A stretch of DNA of 59,819 nucleotides from Azospirillum sp. (GTDB taxonomy: Bacteria > Pseudomonadota > Alphaproteobacteria > Azospirillales > Azospirillaceae): the NCBI GenBank assembly GCA_016124535.1, contig WGNK01000022.1, forward strand, positions 1 to 59,819, read 5' to 3'. A program made the translations under genes and the position numbers. The notes under the pieces were generated by a model. That model saw only the letters and a list, made by a program, of their open reading frames with translations, was not told where the DNA came from and ran no database searches. Of the stretch, positions 16,059-23,888 are shown piece by piece (within the stretch, counting starts at the first letter, position 1; every line of letters starts with the position of its first letter).

Positions 16059-17425
16059 CCGGCGGGCCTTCCACCGACCTTGACGAATGGCGGTGGGTCG
16101 CGCTTTCGAGCCTGTCGCTCTCGGACGAAAAGCTGCTGGAAGTTCTGGCCCTGGTTGAACGGATTGCCGATCGCGATCAGGCCCGCGAGGTGCTCCACGG
16201 CATCCGTCCGCGCCTGATCCAGCTGCGACCGCTGCGGCGACTCCACGCCCAACGACTGCTGTTCCGGCCGGTCGAGGACCTGTTCGATCAGCCCGAGCGC
16301 TACCGCAGCCACATCGGCCGTCTGTCCCGGCGGGTGATCGCGCCGTGCTGGCAGATGCTTTCGGCGACCCTCGAGTCGGACCTGCTCGCCGATACCGCAG
16401 CGCGGCTCGACCAGGTCGACCTCTATGATCCCGGCGCGATCATCGCGATCGGACTGCCGCTCTGGCACGCGTCGGCCTCGTTGCTGCGCCGGTTTCTTGG
16501 CGGCGGTTTGCCGCCCGGCCGGAACGGCGTGGCGCCCCAGGACCTTGAGGTCGAACTGTTGGAGCAAATGTCCGGGATCGCCGCGGTTCTCGACGTCGCA
16601 GAAGAGATCGAGATCGCCAAGGGCCGCCTGCCGCATCGGCCGGTAGCGACCCTGTCGACCGCCGATGTCGATCTGCTGTGCGCGCAGATCTCGCAACTGG
16701 CCGCGGCATCGGCGAGCCAGCTTCAGGCCTTTCTTCAGGTGATTCTGGCGCGCCTGTCCAAGCCGGGCGAATTGCTCAAGGTGCTGGATCAGCTTCGCCT
16801 GCCGCAGGGCGACGGCGAACGCCAGAGCCTGGTCCAGGCGATCGGGTCCAGCCGTCTGGCCGGATTGGTCTTCGAGGCCCAGGATCTGCGCCGGGCCGGT
16901 ATCCGCACCGACCAGATCGGCGATACCGCCAGGACCGCCGAGCGGCTGGCTCAGGGCTTCCTGTCGCTGGAAACTGCGCTGGGCGGCCTGTCCGACCGCA
17001 GGATCGCGGCCAAGGTCCGGGCAGCACGGGGCGAGATCGGCGCGGTTGTTCGCGAGGCGGTGATGGATCGGGCGGAAAAGACGCTGTTTGCCGCGCTGGT
17101 TTCCGATCAACTGGCGACCGCGGACTACGGGGCTCCGGCGGCACCGGCGATGGCGGCGGCCGAAGTGGCGGAGGCCAGCGCCAATGCCTTGCGCCGCTGC
17201 GGCCGTATCGCCGAGGCGGTCGGAATCAAGCCGGAGATCGGGCGCAGGTTGCAGGCGATCTGTGACCGGCTGGAGCACAGCCCCCGTGACCCGATCATCG
17301 AGCCCGGTGCCCGCGAGGCCGCCCTGATGCGTTCGGTCCGGCTGATCGAATTGATCGCTGGCCCGGATGACGCGATGCGGGCGCTGGAGCGGGGCCGGAA
17401 ATGGCTCGCCGGCGAGGGCCGGTAA
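16055..17425 (+). CDS. Unrecognised helical protein B (456 residues), coupled to protein A
   Basis: I do not recognise this protein. It is acidic/arginine-mixed and almost wholly alpha-helical, with many Leu-Ala-rich amphipathic segments (LLEVLALVERIADRDQA, LCAQISQLAAASASQLQAFLQVIL, LFAALVSDQLATADYG). It has no signal peptide, membrane helix, cysteine cluster or known catalytic motif. The in-frame sequence upstream belongs to another frame of protein A, so the ATG at 16055 (ATGA overlap) is the convincing start. It ends just before a set of 13-bp repeats and the 37-residue peptide gene. A scaffold, adaptor or regulatory partner of protein A is only a guess. Confidence 0.75.
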   Translation: MTGGPSTDLDEWRWVALSSLSLSDEKLLEVLALVERIADRDQAREVLHGIRPRLIQLRPLRRLHAQRLLFRPVEDLFDQPERYRSHIGRLSRRVIAPCWQMLSATLESDLLADTAARLDQVDLYDPGAIIAIGLPLWHASASLLRRFLGGGLPPGRNGVAPQDLEVELLEQMSGIAAVLDVAEEIEIAKGRLPHRPVATLSTADVDLLCAQISQLAAASASQLQAFLQVILARLSKPGELLKVLDQLRLPQGDGERQSLVQAIGSSRLAGLVFEAQDLRRAGIRTDQIGDTARTAERLAQGFLSLETALGGLSDRRIAAKVRAARGEIGAVVREAVMDRAEKTLFAALVSDQLATADYGAPAAPAMAAAEVAEASANALRRCGRIAEAVGIKPEIGRRLQAICDRLEHSPRDPIIEPGAREAALMRSVRLIELIAGPDDAMRALERGRKWLAGEGR

Positions 17426-17440
17426 CCGGAAGCCCACGGT

Positions 17441-17479
17441 CGCGCCTGCCAACCGCGCCTGCCAACCGCGCTTGCCAAT
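17441..17479. repeat. Three 13-bp direct repeats upstream of the small-peptide gene
   Basis: CGCGCCTGCCAAC occurs at 17441-17453 and 17454-17466, followed by CGCGCTTGCCAAT at 17467-17479 (two changes) and a partial CGCGCC. The array begins 16 nt after the stop of protein B and lies about 130 nt before the 37-residue peptide start. It could be a set of regulator-binding iterons or simple slippage. Confidence 0.7.
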
Positions 17480-17606
17480 CGCGCCGGGCTGCGCTCCGGA
17501 CAAAGTGATTGGAGAGCGGGCGCCGCCGGACTATTCTCGGATCGTCACCCGGCTCCGGGTCGGGGCTTTGGTGTTGTCCGGAACCAGGCGGAACCAGGAG
17601 GTCCCC

Positions 17607-17720
17607 ATGACGAAGCCGAAAAAAAAGCAGCCGCCCGTCGGCTTGCCGGTCAAGCTCGGGGTCAAGGCCGGCGGGCTGCTGATCGACGGAGTGTTTCCGC
17701 CGCAGTTCTTCGGAAAATAG
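17607..17720 (+). CDS. 37-residue small peptide with strong ribosome site
   Basis: A short gene preceded by AGGAGG at 5-nt spacing, the best Shine-Dalgarno in the region. The peptide starts MTKPKKKQPP (Lys/Pro-rich, cationic), continues with an apolar middle VGLPVKLGVKAGG and ends LLIDGVFPPQFFGK. A Gly-Gly at residues 22-23 would split it into a cationic leader-like part and a 14-residue hydrophobic end, as in double-glycine exported peptides. It lies 64 nt upstream of an ABC exporter gene. It may be a secreted peptide or RiPP-like precursor, or simply a small accessory protein. No homolog is recognised. Confidence 0.6.
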   Translation: MTKPKKKQPPVGLPVKLGVKAGGLLIDGVFPPQFFGK

Positions 17721-17784
17721 GATGAGGCGGCGTCGGTTGTGAGCAGCGCGAGCCCGGATCGCCCGTACCCCGGCCGCATGCGCC

Positions 17785-20004
17785 ATGGCTGACCAGGACG
17801 CCGCGCTGACGGCGTTGCTGTGGCCGGCATCCCGTGCCGGCGACGCCGCCCAGGCTCTGATCCGGCAAAGCGGTCTGGGGTGGGGCTGCGCGCCCGCCCG
17901 GCCTGACGGACCGGACCGCGGCGATCCCGATCACGCGCTGATGGCGATCGGCGCGGGGTTTGGCGTCGAGATCGAGCCGGTGACCGTTGCCTATGGCGGG
18001 GTTGGTGAGTTCCTGATCCGGGCCGCGCCGGCACTGCTCCGCCTGCCGGGCGACGGGCTGCTGGCGGTGCTCGGGACCACCCGCGGCGGACGGCTTGGCC
18101 TCTCGCGTGGCGCGGTGCGTTGCCTCGGTCCCGACGGGGCGGTGGCGGCGGTGACGGCCGAGCGGATTCGGGCACAAGTCGTCGCGCCATCGGAGCGGGC
18201 TTATGCGCCGGGGATCGCCGCGGTGCTCGATGCCGTCGGGCTGGTTGGCGACCGCCGCGACCGCGCAGAAGCCGCGCTGCTGACCGAGCAGTTGGCCGAT
18301 CAGCGGCTGGCGGCCGGTTGGCTGTTGCGGCCGGGTCCGGGGGCGCCGTGGTCGATCCTGTTGCGCGAGGGCGGCGTGCTTGCCGGTGCGGCGTGGCTCG
18401 CCGGTGCGGCCGCCCTGGTCCAGGGCGGTTTGACCCTGAGCTGGCTGGTGATCGGCGGTGGCGCCCTGTCCGGCACGATCGAAACGGCTTGGCTGGATGC
18501 CTGGTCACTGCTTTTGCTGGGCGTTATCCCTTGCCACCTGCTCGGCCTGTGGGCCGAGGGAACTCTGGCGCTCAAGCTCGGCTGTGTGGTCAAGCGCCGC
18601 CTGCTCTACGGTATGCTGCGCCTGGAGCCCGACGAGATCCGCAGCCGCGGTTCCGGTCAATTCATGGGCATGGCGATGATGGCCGACGCCGTGGAGACCG
18701 CCGGGCTGGCCGGCGGTTTGCTCGCGCTGTTTGCCGGTTTGCGCCTGGCGGCGGCGCTGGCGGTGCTGGCGTTGGGCGCCGGCGGTACCATCACCGCGGC
18801 TGTGCTGCTGCTCTGGCTGGCCTGTGCGGCGTGGCTGGTGCATCTGGTGTGGCGGAGCGCGCGGGATTGGGCCGAATCCTTGCGTGCGCTGACCAATGAC
18901 CTGATCGAGCGGATCGCCGGTCACCGTACCCGGCTCGCCCAGGAGCGGATGGAGACCTGGCACGATCAGGAGGATATCGCCCTTGAGGCCTATTGGCGGC
19001 GCGGCCTCGGGCTTGACCGCATCACCGGGCTGTTCGACGGCATACTGGCCCGCGGCTGGATGGCCGTGGCTCTGATCGGTGTGGTCGGGATCGTCGGGGT
19101 GGACGGCGCTGGCACCGGCGAACCGGTGGCGCTCGGCCTCTGTCTGCTCGGGGTATTGCTGGGCTACCAGTCGCTGCTGACCCTGGGGCAGGCGGTGCCC
19201 AGCCTGGTCCAGATGGCGGTGGCCCGGCGCGAACTGCGTCCGGTGTTCGAGGCGGCGGCGCGGCCGGAGCCGGCAGTCGCGGCACAGGCGCCGGCTCCGG
19301 CGGCGTCGGCCCAGGCATCGCCCGAAGCGAGCGGCGGGGTCGATCCGGCTCAGCCTCTGATCAGTGCCGGCGGCCTGCGCTACGCCTATCCTGGCGGCCC
19401 TGGGGGCGGCCCTGGCGGCGGCCCCGATGGCGGCCCCGGCGCCGACGACGTGTTGACCGGTTGCGACCTGGAAATCAGGGCCGGAGAGCGGCTGCTGATC
19501 GAGGGACCCTCGGGCAGCGGCAAATCGACCCTGGCGGCCCTGTTGTGTGGGTTGCGGCGGCCGACCGGCGGCTATCTGATGTCAGGAGGCCGCGAACGCC
19601 ACCTGGTCGCCGATGGCGCGTGGCGACGGCGCCTGCTCGGCGTGCCGCAGTTCCACGAGAACCACGTGTTTTCCGGAACCTTCGCGTTCAATCTGCTGAT
19701 GGGCCGCGGCTGGCCGCCGTCACCGTCCGACCTCGCCGAAGCCCGCCAGGTCTGCCAGGAACTGGGCCTCGGACCGCTGGTGGATCGCATGCCGGCGGGC
19801 TTCCAGCAGACCGTCGGTGACGGTGGTTGGCAGCTGTCCCACGGCGAACGCAGCCGCCTCTATATCGCGCGCGCCCTTCTGCAGCGTGCCGAACTGGTGG
19901 TGCTCGACGAGAGTTTCTCGGCCCTCGATCCGGAGACCCTGGAACGGGCCTTCGACTGCGTCCGCCGGCGCACGGCGACTTTGGTCGTGGTCGCCCATCC
20001 CTAG
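17785..20004 (+). CDS. ABC exporter with atypical N-terminal domain and shortened nucleotide-binding domain
   Basis: A 739-residue half-transporter. Residues 1-190 form a soluble domain with a segment APALLRLPGDGLLAVLG that resembles the C39-like region of peptide/bacteriocin exporters but lacks the catalytic His and Cys. Residues ~200-460 carry about five or six TM helices. A Pro/Ala and Gly-Pro-rich linker follows (about 490-555, with GGPGGGPGGGPDGGPG). The NBD has Walker A GPSGSGKST, signature LSHGERSR, Walker B LVVLDESFSALD and switch His in VVVAHP. The protein then stops immediately, without the ~30 residues that usually follow the H-loop. Likely substrate is the upstream small peptide, by proximity only. 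Confidence 0.8.
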   Translation: MADQDAALTALLWPASRAGDAAQALIRQSGLGWGCAPARPDGPDRGDPDHALMAIGAGFGVEIEPVTVAYGGVGEFLIRAAPALLRLPGDGLLAVLGTTRGGRLGLSRGAVRCLGPDGAVAAVTAERIRAQVVAPSERAYAPGIAAVLDAVGLVGDRRDRAEAALLTEQLADQRLAAGWLLRPGPGAPWSILLREGGVLAGAAWLAGAAALVQGGLTLSWLVIGGGALSGTIETAWLDAWSLLLLGVIPCHLLGLWAEGTLALKLGCVVKRRLLYGMLRLEPDEIRSRGSGQFMGMAMMADAVETAGLAGGLLALFAGLRLAAALAVLALGAGGTITAAVLLLWLACAAWLVHLVWRSARDWAESLRALTNDLIERIAGHRTRLAQERMETWHDQEDIALEAYWRRGLGLDRITGLFDGILARGWMAVALIGVVGIVGVDGAGTGEPVALGLCLLGVLLGYQSLLTLGQAVPSLVQMAVARRELRPVFEAAARPEPAVAAQAPAPAASAQASPEASGGVDPAQPLISAGGLRYAYPGGPGGGPGGGPDGGPGADDVLTGCDLEIRAGERLLIEGPSGSGKSTLAALLCGLRRPTGGYLMSGGRERHLVADGAWRRRLLGVPQFHENHVFSGTFAFNLLMGRGWPPSPSDLAEARQVCQELGLGPLVDRMPAGFQQTVGDGGWQLSHGERSRLYIARALLQRAELVVLDESFSALDPETLERAFDCVRRRTATLVVVAHP

Positions 20005-20194
20005 CCGAGATGGCCGTCGGCTGGGTTGAAAACACCGGCCGCGCGATCGCCCAGGACCCCGTTTCGCTAAACATATGAATTTGCAAGGGCTCGCCCGGTT
20101 TCTCGGCGGGCTGGCGATATCCATGCCATTTCCCAGCGTATTTTGATTGATCCGTTCTGTTTTGCGATGCACAATGGAATTTTCAAAATGTCCC

Positions 20195-20247
20195 TTGACG
20201 CCCCGCTTGTTTAGTGAAAACCTCCATGCTAAGCAAAAATACTAAAC
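20195..20247 (+). promoter_or_regulatory. AT-rich upstream region with GTTTAGT / ACTAAAC inverted repeat
   Basis: The gap 20005-20331 is clearly more AT-rich than its surroundings and contains no gene. It holds TTGACG (20195-20200) and an inverted repeat GTTTAGT (20209-20215) / ACTAAAC (20241-20247), centres 32 bp apart (about three helical turns). A related GTTTCGCTAAAC lies at 20061-20072. This is a plausible regulatory region for the ABC-dihydroxyacetone kinase operon; no clear -10 is assigned. Confidence 0.4.
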
Positions 20248-20331
20248 ATGCCGGTCTCCGGAGTCGGCGCGGCTGCAAGTCCGCCGGGGTGCTCGGAAGG
20301 TCGGTCTGGAACCGCGACCAGGGAGGGAACC

Positions 20332-21666
20332 ATGCGGGCAAGAGCGACGGTGCAGGTTTTGGGCGTCTTGGGTGCGTTCGGATTGGCCGCGGCATGGGCC
20401 GGACCGGCAGCGGCGCAAGACCGTTCGCTGACCTTATGCTGGGCGGCCTGGGACCCGGCCAATGCCCTGGTCGAGTTGTCCAAGGACTTCACCACCAAGA
20501 CCGGTGTCGGCATGAAGTTCGAATTCGTGCCCTGGACCAGTTACGCCGATCGTTTCCTTAACGAGCTGAATTCCAAAGGCAAATTGTGCGACCTGATCAT
20601 CGGCGACAGCCAATGGATCGGCGGCTCGGCGGAGAACGGCCACTACGTCAAGCTCAACGATTTCTTCGCCAAGGAAGGCATCAAGATGGATGATTTCATG
20701 GCGGCGACGGTCCTGGGCTATTCCGAGTGGCCCAAGCATAGCCCCAATTATTGGGCATTGCCGGCGATGGGCGATGCGATCGGCTGGACCTATCGCAAGG
20801 ACTGGTTCTCGCGCCCCGAGATCCAGGCCGAGTTCAAGAAGCAGTACGGCCGCGACTTGGCGCCGCCCAAGACCTGGGACGAACTGAAGCAGGTCGCGGA
20901 ATTCTTCCAGGGTCGCGAGATCGACGGCAAGAAGGTTTATGGCGCCTATATCTATACCGAGCGCGGCTCTGAAGGCATCACCATGGGGGTGACCAACGCG
21001 CTTTACACCTTCGGCTTCCAATACCAGGACCCCAAGAAGCCCTATCACATGGAGGGCTTCGTCAATTCGCCGGACGCGGTCAAGGGCCTGGAGTTCTACA
21101 AGTCGCTCTACAAGTGCTGCACCGCCCCCGGCCTGACCAACGCCTATATGCAGGAAGGATTAGACGCCTTCAAATCGGGCCAGGTCGCGATGCAGATGAA
21201 TTTCTTCGCGTTCTTCCCCGGCCTCTATAAGGACCCCAATGTCGGCGGCGACAAGATCGGCTTCTTTGTCAACCCGTCGGAGAAGGTGGCGGCGACCCAG
21301 TTGGGCGGGCAGGGCATTTCGGTGGTCGCCTATTCCGACCATCGCGACGATGCGCTGCAGTACATCAAGTGGTTTGCCCAGCCCGACGTGCAGAAGAAGT
21401 GGTGGTCGCTCGGCGGCTATTCCTGTCACAAGGCGGTCCTGAACGACCCCGAGTTCCCCAAGAGCACGCCGTTTGCCGCCGACTTCCTGACGTCGATGGG
21501 GATGGTGGTCGATTTCTGGGCCGAGCCGTCCTACGCCTCGCTATTGTTGTCGATGCAAAAGCGCATGCATGACTATGTAATTGCGGATCAAGGCACCGCC
21601 AAGCAGGCGCTGGACCTGCTGATCAAGGATTGGACCAAAGTATTCAAGGATGACGGCAAGCTTTAG
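20332..21666 (+). CDS. ABC transporter extracellular sugar/polyol-binding protein
   Basis: A 444-residue periplasmic binding protein of family 1 (SBP_bac_1). The signal peptide ends near residue 28 (AGPAAAQ-DRS), with GGAGGGAAC before the ATG at 20332. The mature chain shows the usual order: LTLCWAAWDPANALVEL at the start, a CDLIIGDSQW segment, the PAMGDAIGWTYRKDWF crossover and aromatic-rich ligand region, and WFAQPDVQKKWW near the end. A strong hairpin follows the stop. It is the first gene of an operon with two permeases, two ATPases and the dihydroxyacetone kinase PTS. The sequence does not resemble the glycerol-binding GlpV, so a C3/C4 ketose or polyol substrate is inferred from downstream genes only. 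Confidence 0.88.
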   Translation: MRARATVQVLGVLGAFGLAAAWAGPAAAQDRSLTLCWAAWDPANALVELSKDFTTKTGVGMKFEFVPWTSYADRFLNELNSKGKLCDLIIGDSQWIGGSAENGHYVKLNDFFAKEGIKMDDFMAATVLGYSEWPKHSPNYWALPAMGDAIGWTYRKDWFSRPEIQAEFKKQYGRDLAPPKTWDELKQVAEFFQGREIDGKKVYGAYIYTERGSEGITMGVTNALYTFGFQYQDPKKPYHMEGFVNSPDAVKGLEFYKSLYKCCTAPGLTNAYMQEGLDAFKSGQVAMQMNFFAFFPGLYKDPNVGGDKIGFFVNPSEKVAATQLGGQGISVVAYSDHRDDALQYIKWFAQPDVQKKWWSLGGYSCHKAVLNDPEFPKSTPFAADFLTSMGMVVDFWAEPSYASLLLSMQKRMHDYVIADQGTAKQALDLLIKDWTKVFKDDGKL

Positions 21667-21684
21667 GGTGGCGGCAGAACCTCA

Positions 21685-21714
21685 ACACCCCTGCCGGGAT
21701 GCCGGCAGGGGTGT
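21685..21714 (+). terminator. Strong hairpin after binding-protein gene (attenuating terminator)
   Basis: ACACCCCTGCCGG, loop GATG, CCGGCAGGGGTGT: a perfect 13-bp stem followed by CTCTTT. This position, between a binding-protein gene and its permease genes, is typical of partial terminators that keep the binding protein in excess. Confidence 0.7.
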
Positions 21715-21769
21715 CTCTTTCCCACCCATAGCTGCTTTCAAGACGCCACGCCGGGGCGATACCTGAGCC

Positions 21770-22732
21770 ATGACCGAAACCTCCAGCCTACCCTTTTTGA
21801 GCGTCGGCACCGCCGCTGAAGCGCCGAGCCAGTTCGCCGGTCGGCTGCGCGGGTTGTCGGACCGGGCGATGGCCTGGTTGTTCATCGCGCCGACCATCCT
21901 GCTGCTGCTGGCGATCAATGTTTTTCCGCTGTTGTGGACGATCGAGCTGTCATTCACCAATTACCGTGCCAACCGGCCCAATGCACCCTTGCGCTGGGTC
22001 GGGTTCGATAATTACGCCAGCATCCTGAGCGATTCCGATGTTTGGTACGCGATGCAGGCGACCGCCCATTTCGTAGTGTGGACGATCACGCTGCAGGTCC
22101 TGCTCGGGTTCGGGCTGGCGCTGCTGATAAACCGGCGCTTTCGCGGTCACGGCTTCTGGACCACGGTGATCCTGTTGCCGATGATGCTGTCGCCGGCGGT
22201 GGTCGGCAATTTCTGGACCTTCCTGTTCCAGCCCCAGACCGGGTTGTTCAACACCGCGATTGCCTTCGTCACCGGCAGCGATCCCAGCTCGTTCCAGATG
22301 ATCGGCGACGTCGGCCTGGCGCCGTGGTCGATCATCCTGGTCGATACCTGGATGTGGACGCCTTACGTCATGCTGATCTGCCTGGCGGGCCTGCGCTCGA
22401 TCCCCGACGACATCTATGAGGCGGCGGAAATCGACCGCGCCTCGGCCTGGCGGCGGTTCTGGTCGATCACCCTGCCGATGGTGCTGCCGTTCCTGATGCT
22501 GGCGGTGCTGTTCCGCGGCATCGAGAATTTCAAGATGTTCGACATGGTCAACCTGCTGACCTCCGGCGGTCCCGGCTCGACCACCGAGGTCGCCTCGATC
22601 ACGCTCAAACGCGAGGCGTTCGAGAAATGGCGCACCGGCTATTCCTCGGCCTTTGCGATCATCCTGTTCGTCACCGTGTTCGGCTTGGCCAATATCTACG
22701 TCAAGGCGCTCAACAAGGTTAAACAACGATGA
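21770..22732 (+). CDS. ABC sugar transporter permease 1 (MalF-type)
   Basis: A 320-residue inner-membrane permease with six predicted TM helices, starting near 40-60 (AWLFIAPTILLLLAINVFPLLWTIELSFTNY). It carries the EAA loop contacting the ATPase (YEAAEIDRASAWRRFWSITLPMVLPF). This is the MalF/UgpA/LacF type found in carbohydrate importers. Its stop overlaps the second permease start by ATGA. It works with the second permease and the two ATPases downstream. Confidence 0.92.
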   Translation: MTETSSLPFLSVGTAAEAPSQFAGRLRGLSDRAMAWLFIAPTILLLLAINVFPLLWTIELSFTNYRANRPNAPLRWVGFDNYASILSDSDVWYAMQATAHFVVWTITLQVLLGFGLALLINRRFRGHGFWTTVILLPMMLSPAVVGNFWTFLFQPQTGLFNTAIAFVTGSDPSSFQMIGDVGLAPWSIILVDTWMWTPYVMLICLAGLRSIPDDIYEAAEIDRASAWRRFWSITLPMVLPFLMLAVLFRGIENFKMFDMVNLLTSGGPGSTTEVASITLKREAFEKWRTGYSSAFAIILFVTVFGLANIYVKALNKVKQR

Positions 22733-23682
22733 GCGTCGACGCCCAGTCCCAATCGGTCCTGGCCCCGGGGCCGTGGTCGAAGCGGTTTGCCGCGGCGGTA
22801 GTCATTCTCTATGCCGGGCTGGCGGTGCTGCCCCTGCTGTGGATTTTCCTGACCGGGTTCAAGACTCCGCCGGATTCGATCGCCTATCCGCCGAAATTCG
22901 TCTTTGAGCCGTCGCTTGAGGGCTACGTCAATCTGTTCACCACGCGGTCCCGCCAGTCCGACGACTATCTCGCCGGCCTGCCGCCGCCGACCAACTGGGT
23001 CGACCGTCTCGTGCGCTCGCGCAATATGGTGATCGCGGGACCCTCCAAATTCGGCCAGCGCTTTGTCAATTCGGTGATCATCGGCTTCGGCTCGACTGCG
23101 CTGGCGGTGGTGCTGGGCACGCTTGCGGCCTATGGTTTTTCCCGCTTCCGCGTGCCGCTGGCCGATGATCTGTTGTTTTTTATCCTGTCCACCCGGATGA
23201 TGCCGCCGATCGCGGTGGCGATCCCGATCTACCTGATGTACCGCTCGCTCGGCCTGACCGACAGCCATCTCGGCATGATCCTGCTCTATACCGCGGTCAA
23301 CGTGTCGCTGGCGGTATGGCTGCTCAAGGGCTTCATCGACGAAATTCCGCGCGAATACGAAGAAGCCGCAATGATCGACGGCTACACCCGCTTCCAGGCG
23401 TTCTGGCGGGTGGTGCTGCCCCAGGCCGCGACCGGGATCGCCGCCACCGCGATCTTCTGCCTGATCTTCGCCTGGAACGAATATGCCTTCGCGGTGTTGC
23501 TGACCTCGGGCGAGGCCCAGACCACGCCGCCGTTCATTCCCTTCATCATCGGCGAAGGCGGCCAGGACTGGCCGGCGGTCGCCGCGGGGACGACCCTGTT
23601 CCTGGTGCCGATCGTGGTCTTCACCGTGCTGCTCCGCCGGCATCTGCTGCGCGGCATCACCTTCGGCGCGGTGCGCAAATGA
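22729..23682 (+). CDS. ABC sugar transporter permease 2 (MalG-type)
   Basis: A 317-residue permease with six TM helices and an EAA loop (REYEEAAMIDGYTRFQAFWRVVLPQAATG), of the MalG/UgpE type. It overlaps the preceding permease (ATGA) and the following 69-residue membrane protein (ATGA). A long periplasmic segment between TM1 and TM2 (about 50-110, DYLAGLPPPTNWVDRLVRSRN) is usual in two-ATPase polyol/sorbitol-type systems. Confidence 0.92.
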   Translation: MSVDAQSQSVLAPGPWSKRFAAAVVILYAGLAVLPLLWIFLTGFKTPPDSIAYPPKFVFEPSLEGYVNLFTTRSRQSDDYLAGLPPPTNWVDRLVRSRNMVIAGPSKFGQRFVNSVIIGFGSTALAVVLGTLAAYGFSRFRVPLADDLLFFILSTRMMPPIAVAIPIYLMYRSLGLTDSHLGMILLYTAVNVSLAVWLLKGFIDEIPREYEEAAMIDGYTRFQAFWRVVLPQAATGIAATAIFCLIFAWNEYAFAVLLTSGEAQTTPPFIPFIIGEGGQDWPAVAAGTTLFLVPIVVFTVLLRRHLLRGITFGAVRK

Positions 23683-23888
23683 CCCGGTTCGGCCAAGTCT
23701 TCCGGCGCGGGCCCTGGGAAGGTGCCGCGACCCTGGTTATCGCCGCCGGCGTGATCATGCTGATGCAGCCGTTCTCGCTGGCGTTTTACGGCTGGTCGTT
23801 CGCGACCACGCTGGCTGGCACCGTCCTGTTCCTGGTCGCCAGCCATTTCCCCGATGTTCCGTCCGGCGGGGGGGGCGATCGTGGCTGA
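23679..23888 (+). CDS. Small two-helix membrane protein within ABC operon
   Basis: A 69-residue protein beginning at the ATGA overlap with the second permease. It has two hydrophobic stretches (AATLVIAAGVIMLMQPFSLAFYGW and ATTLAGTVLFLVASHF), so it probably has two TM helices, and ends in a Gly-rich tail overlapping the next gene's start. I do not recognise a named family. It is not the DUF2160 protein seen in rhizobial glycerol transporters, as far as I can judge. Its conserved-style coupling suggests an accessory subunit of the importer. Confidence 0.65.
   Translation: MTRFGQVFRRGPWEGAATLVIAAGVIMLMQPFSLAFYGWSFATTLAGTVLFLVASHFPDVPSGGGGDRG

Noticed and set aside
17441..17479. Plasmid-type origin iterons
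   Set aside because: Only three units, no Rep gene and no AT-rich unwinding region; chromosomal context is more likely.
17739..17790. A 16-residue GTG-started frame between the small peptide and the exporter
   Set aside because: It is very short, has no ribosome site and overlaps the exporter start; nothing supports translation.
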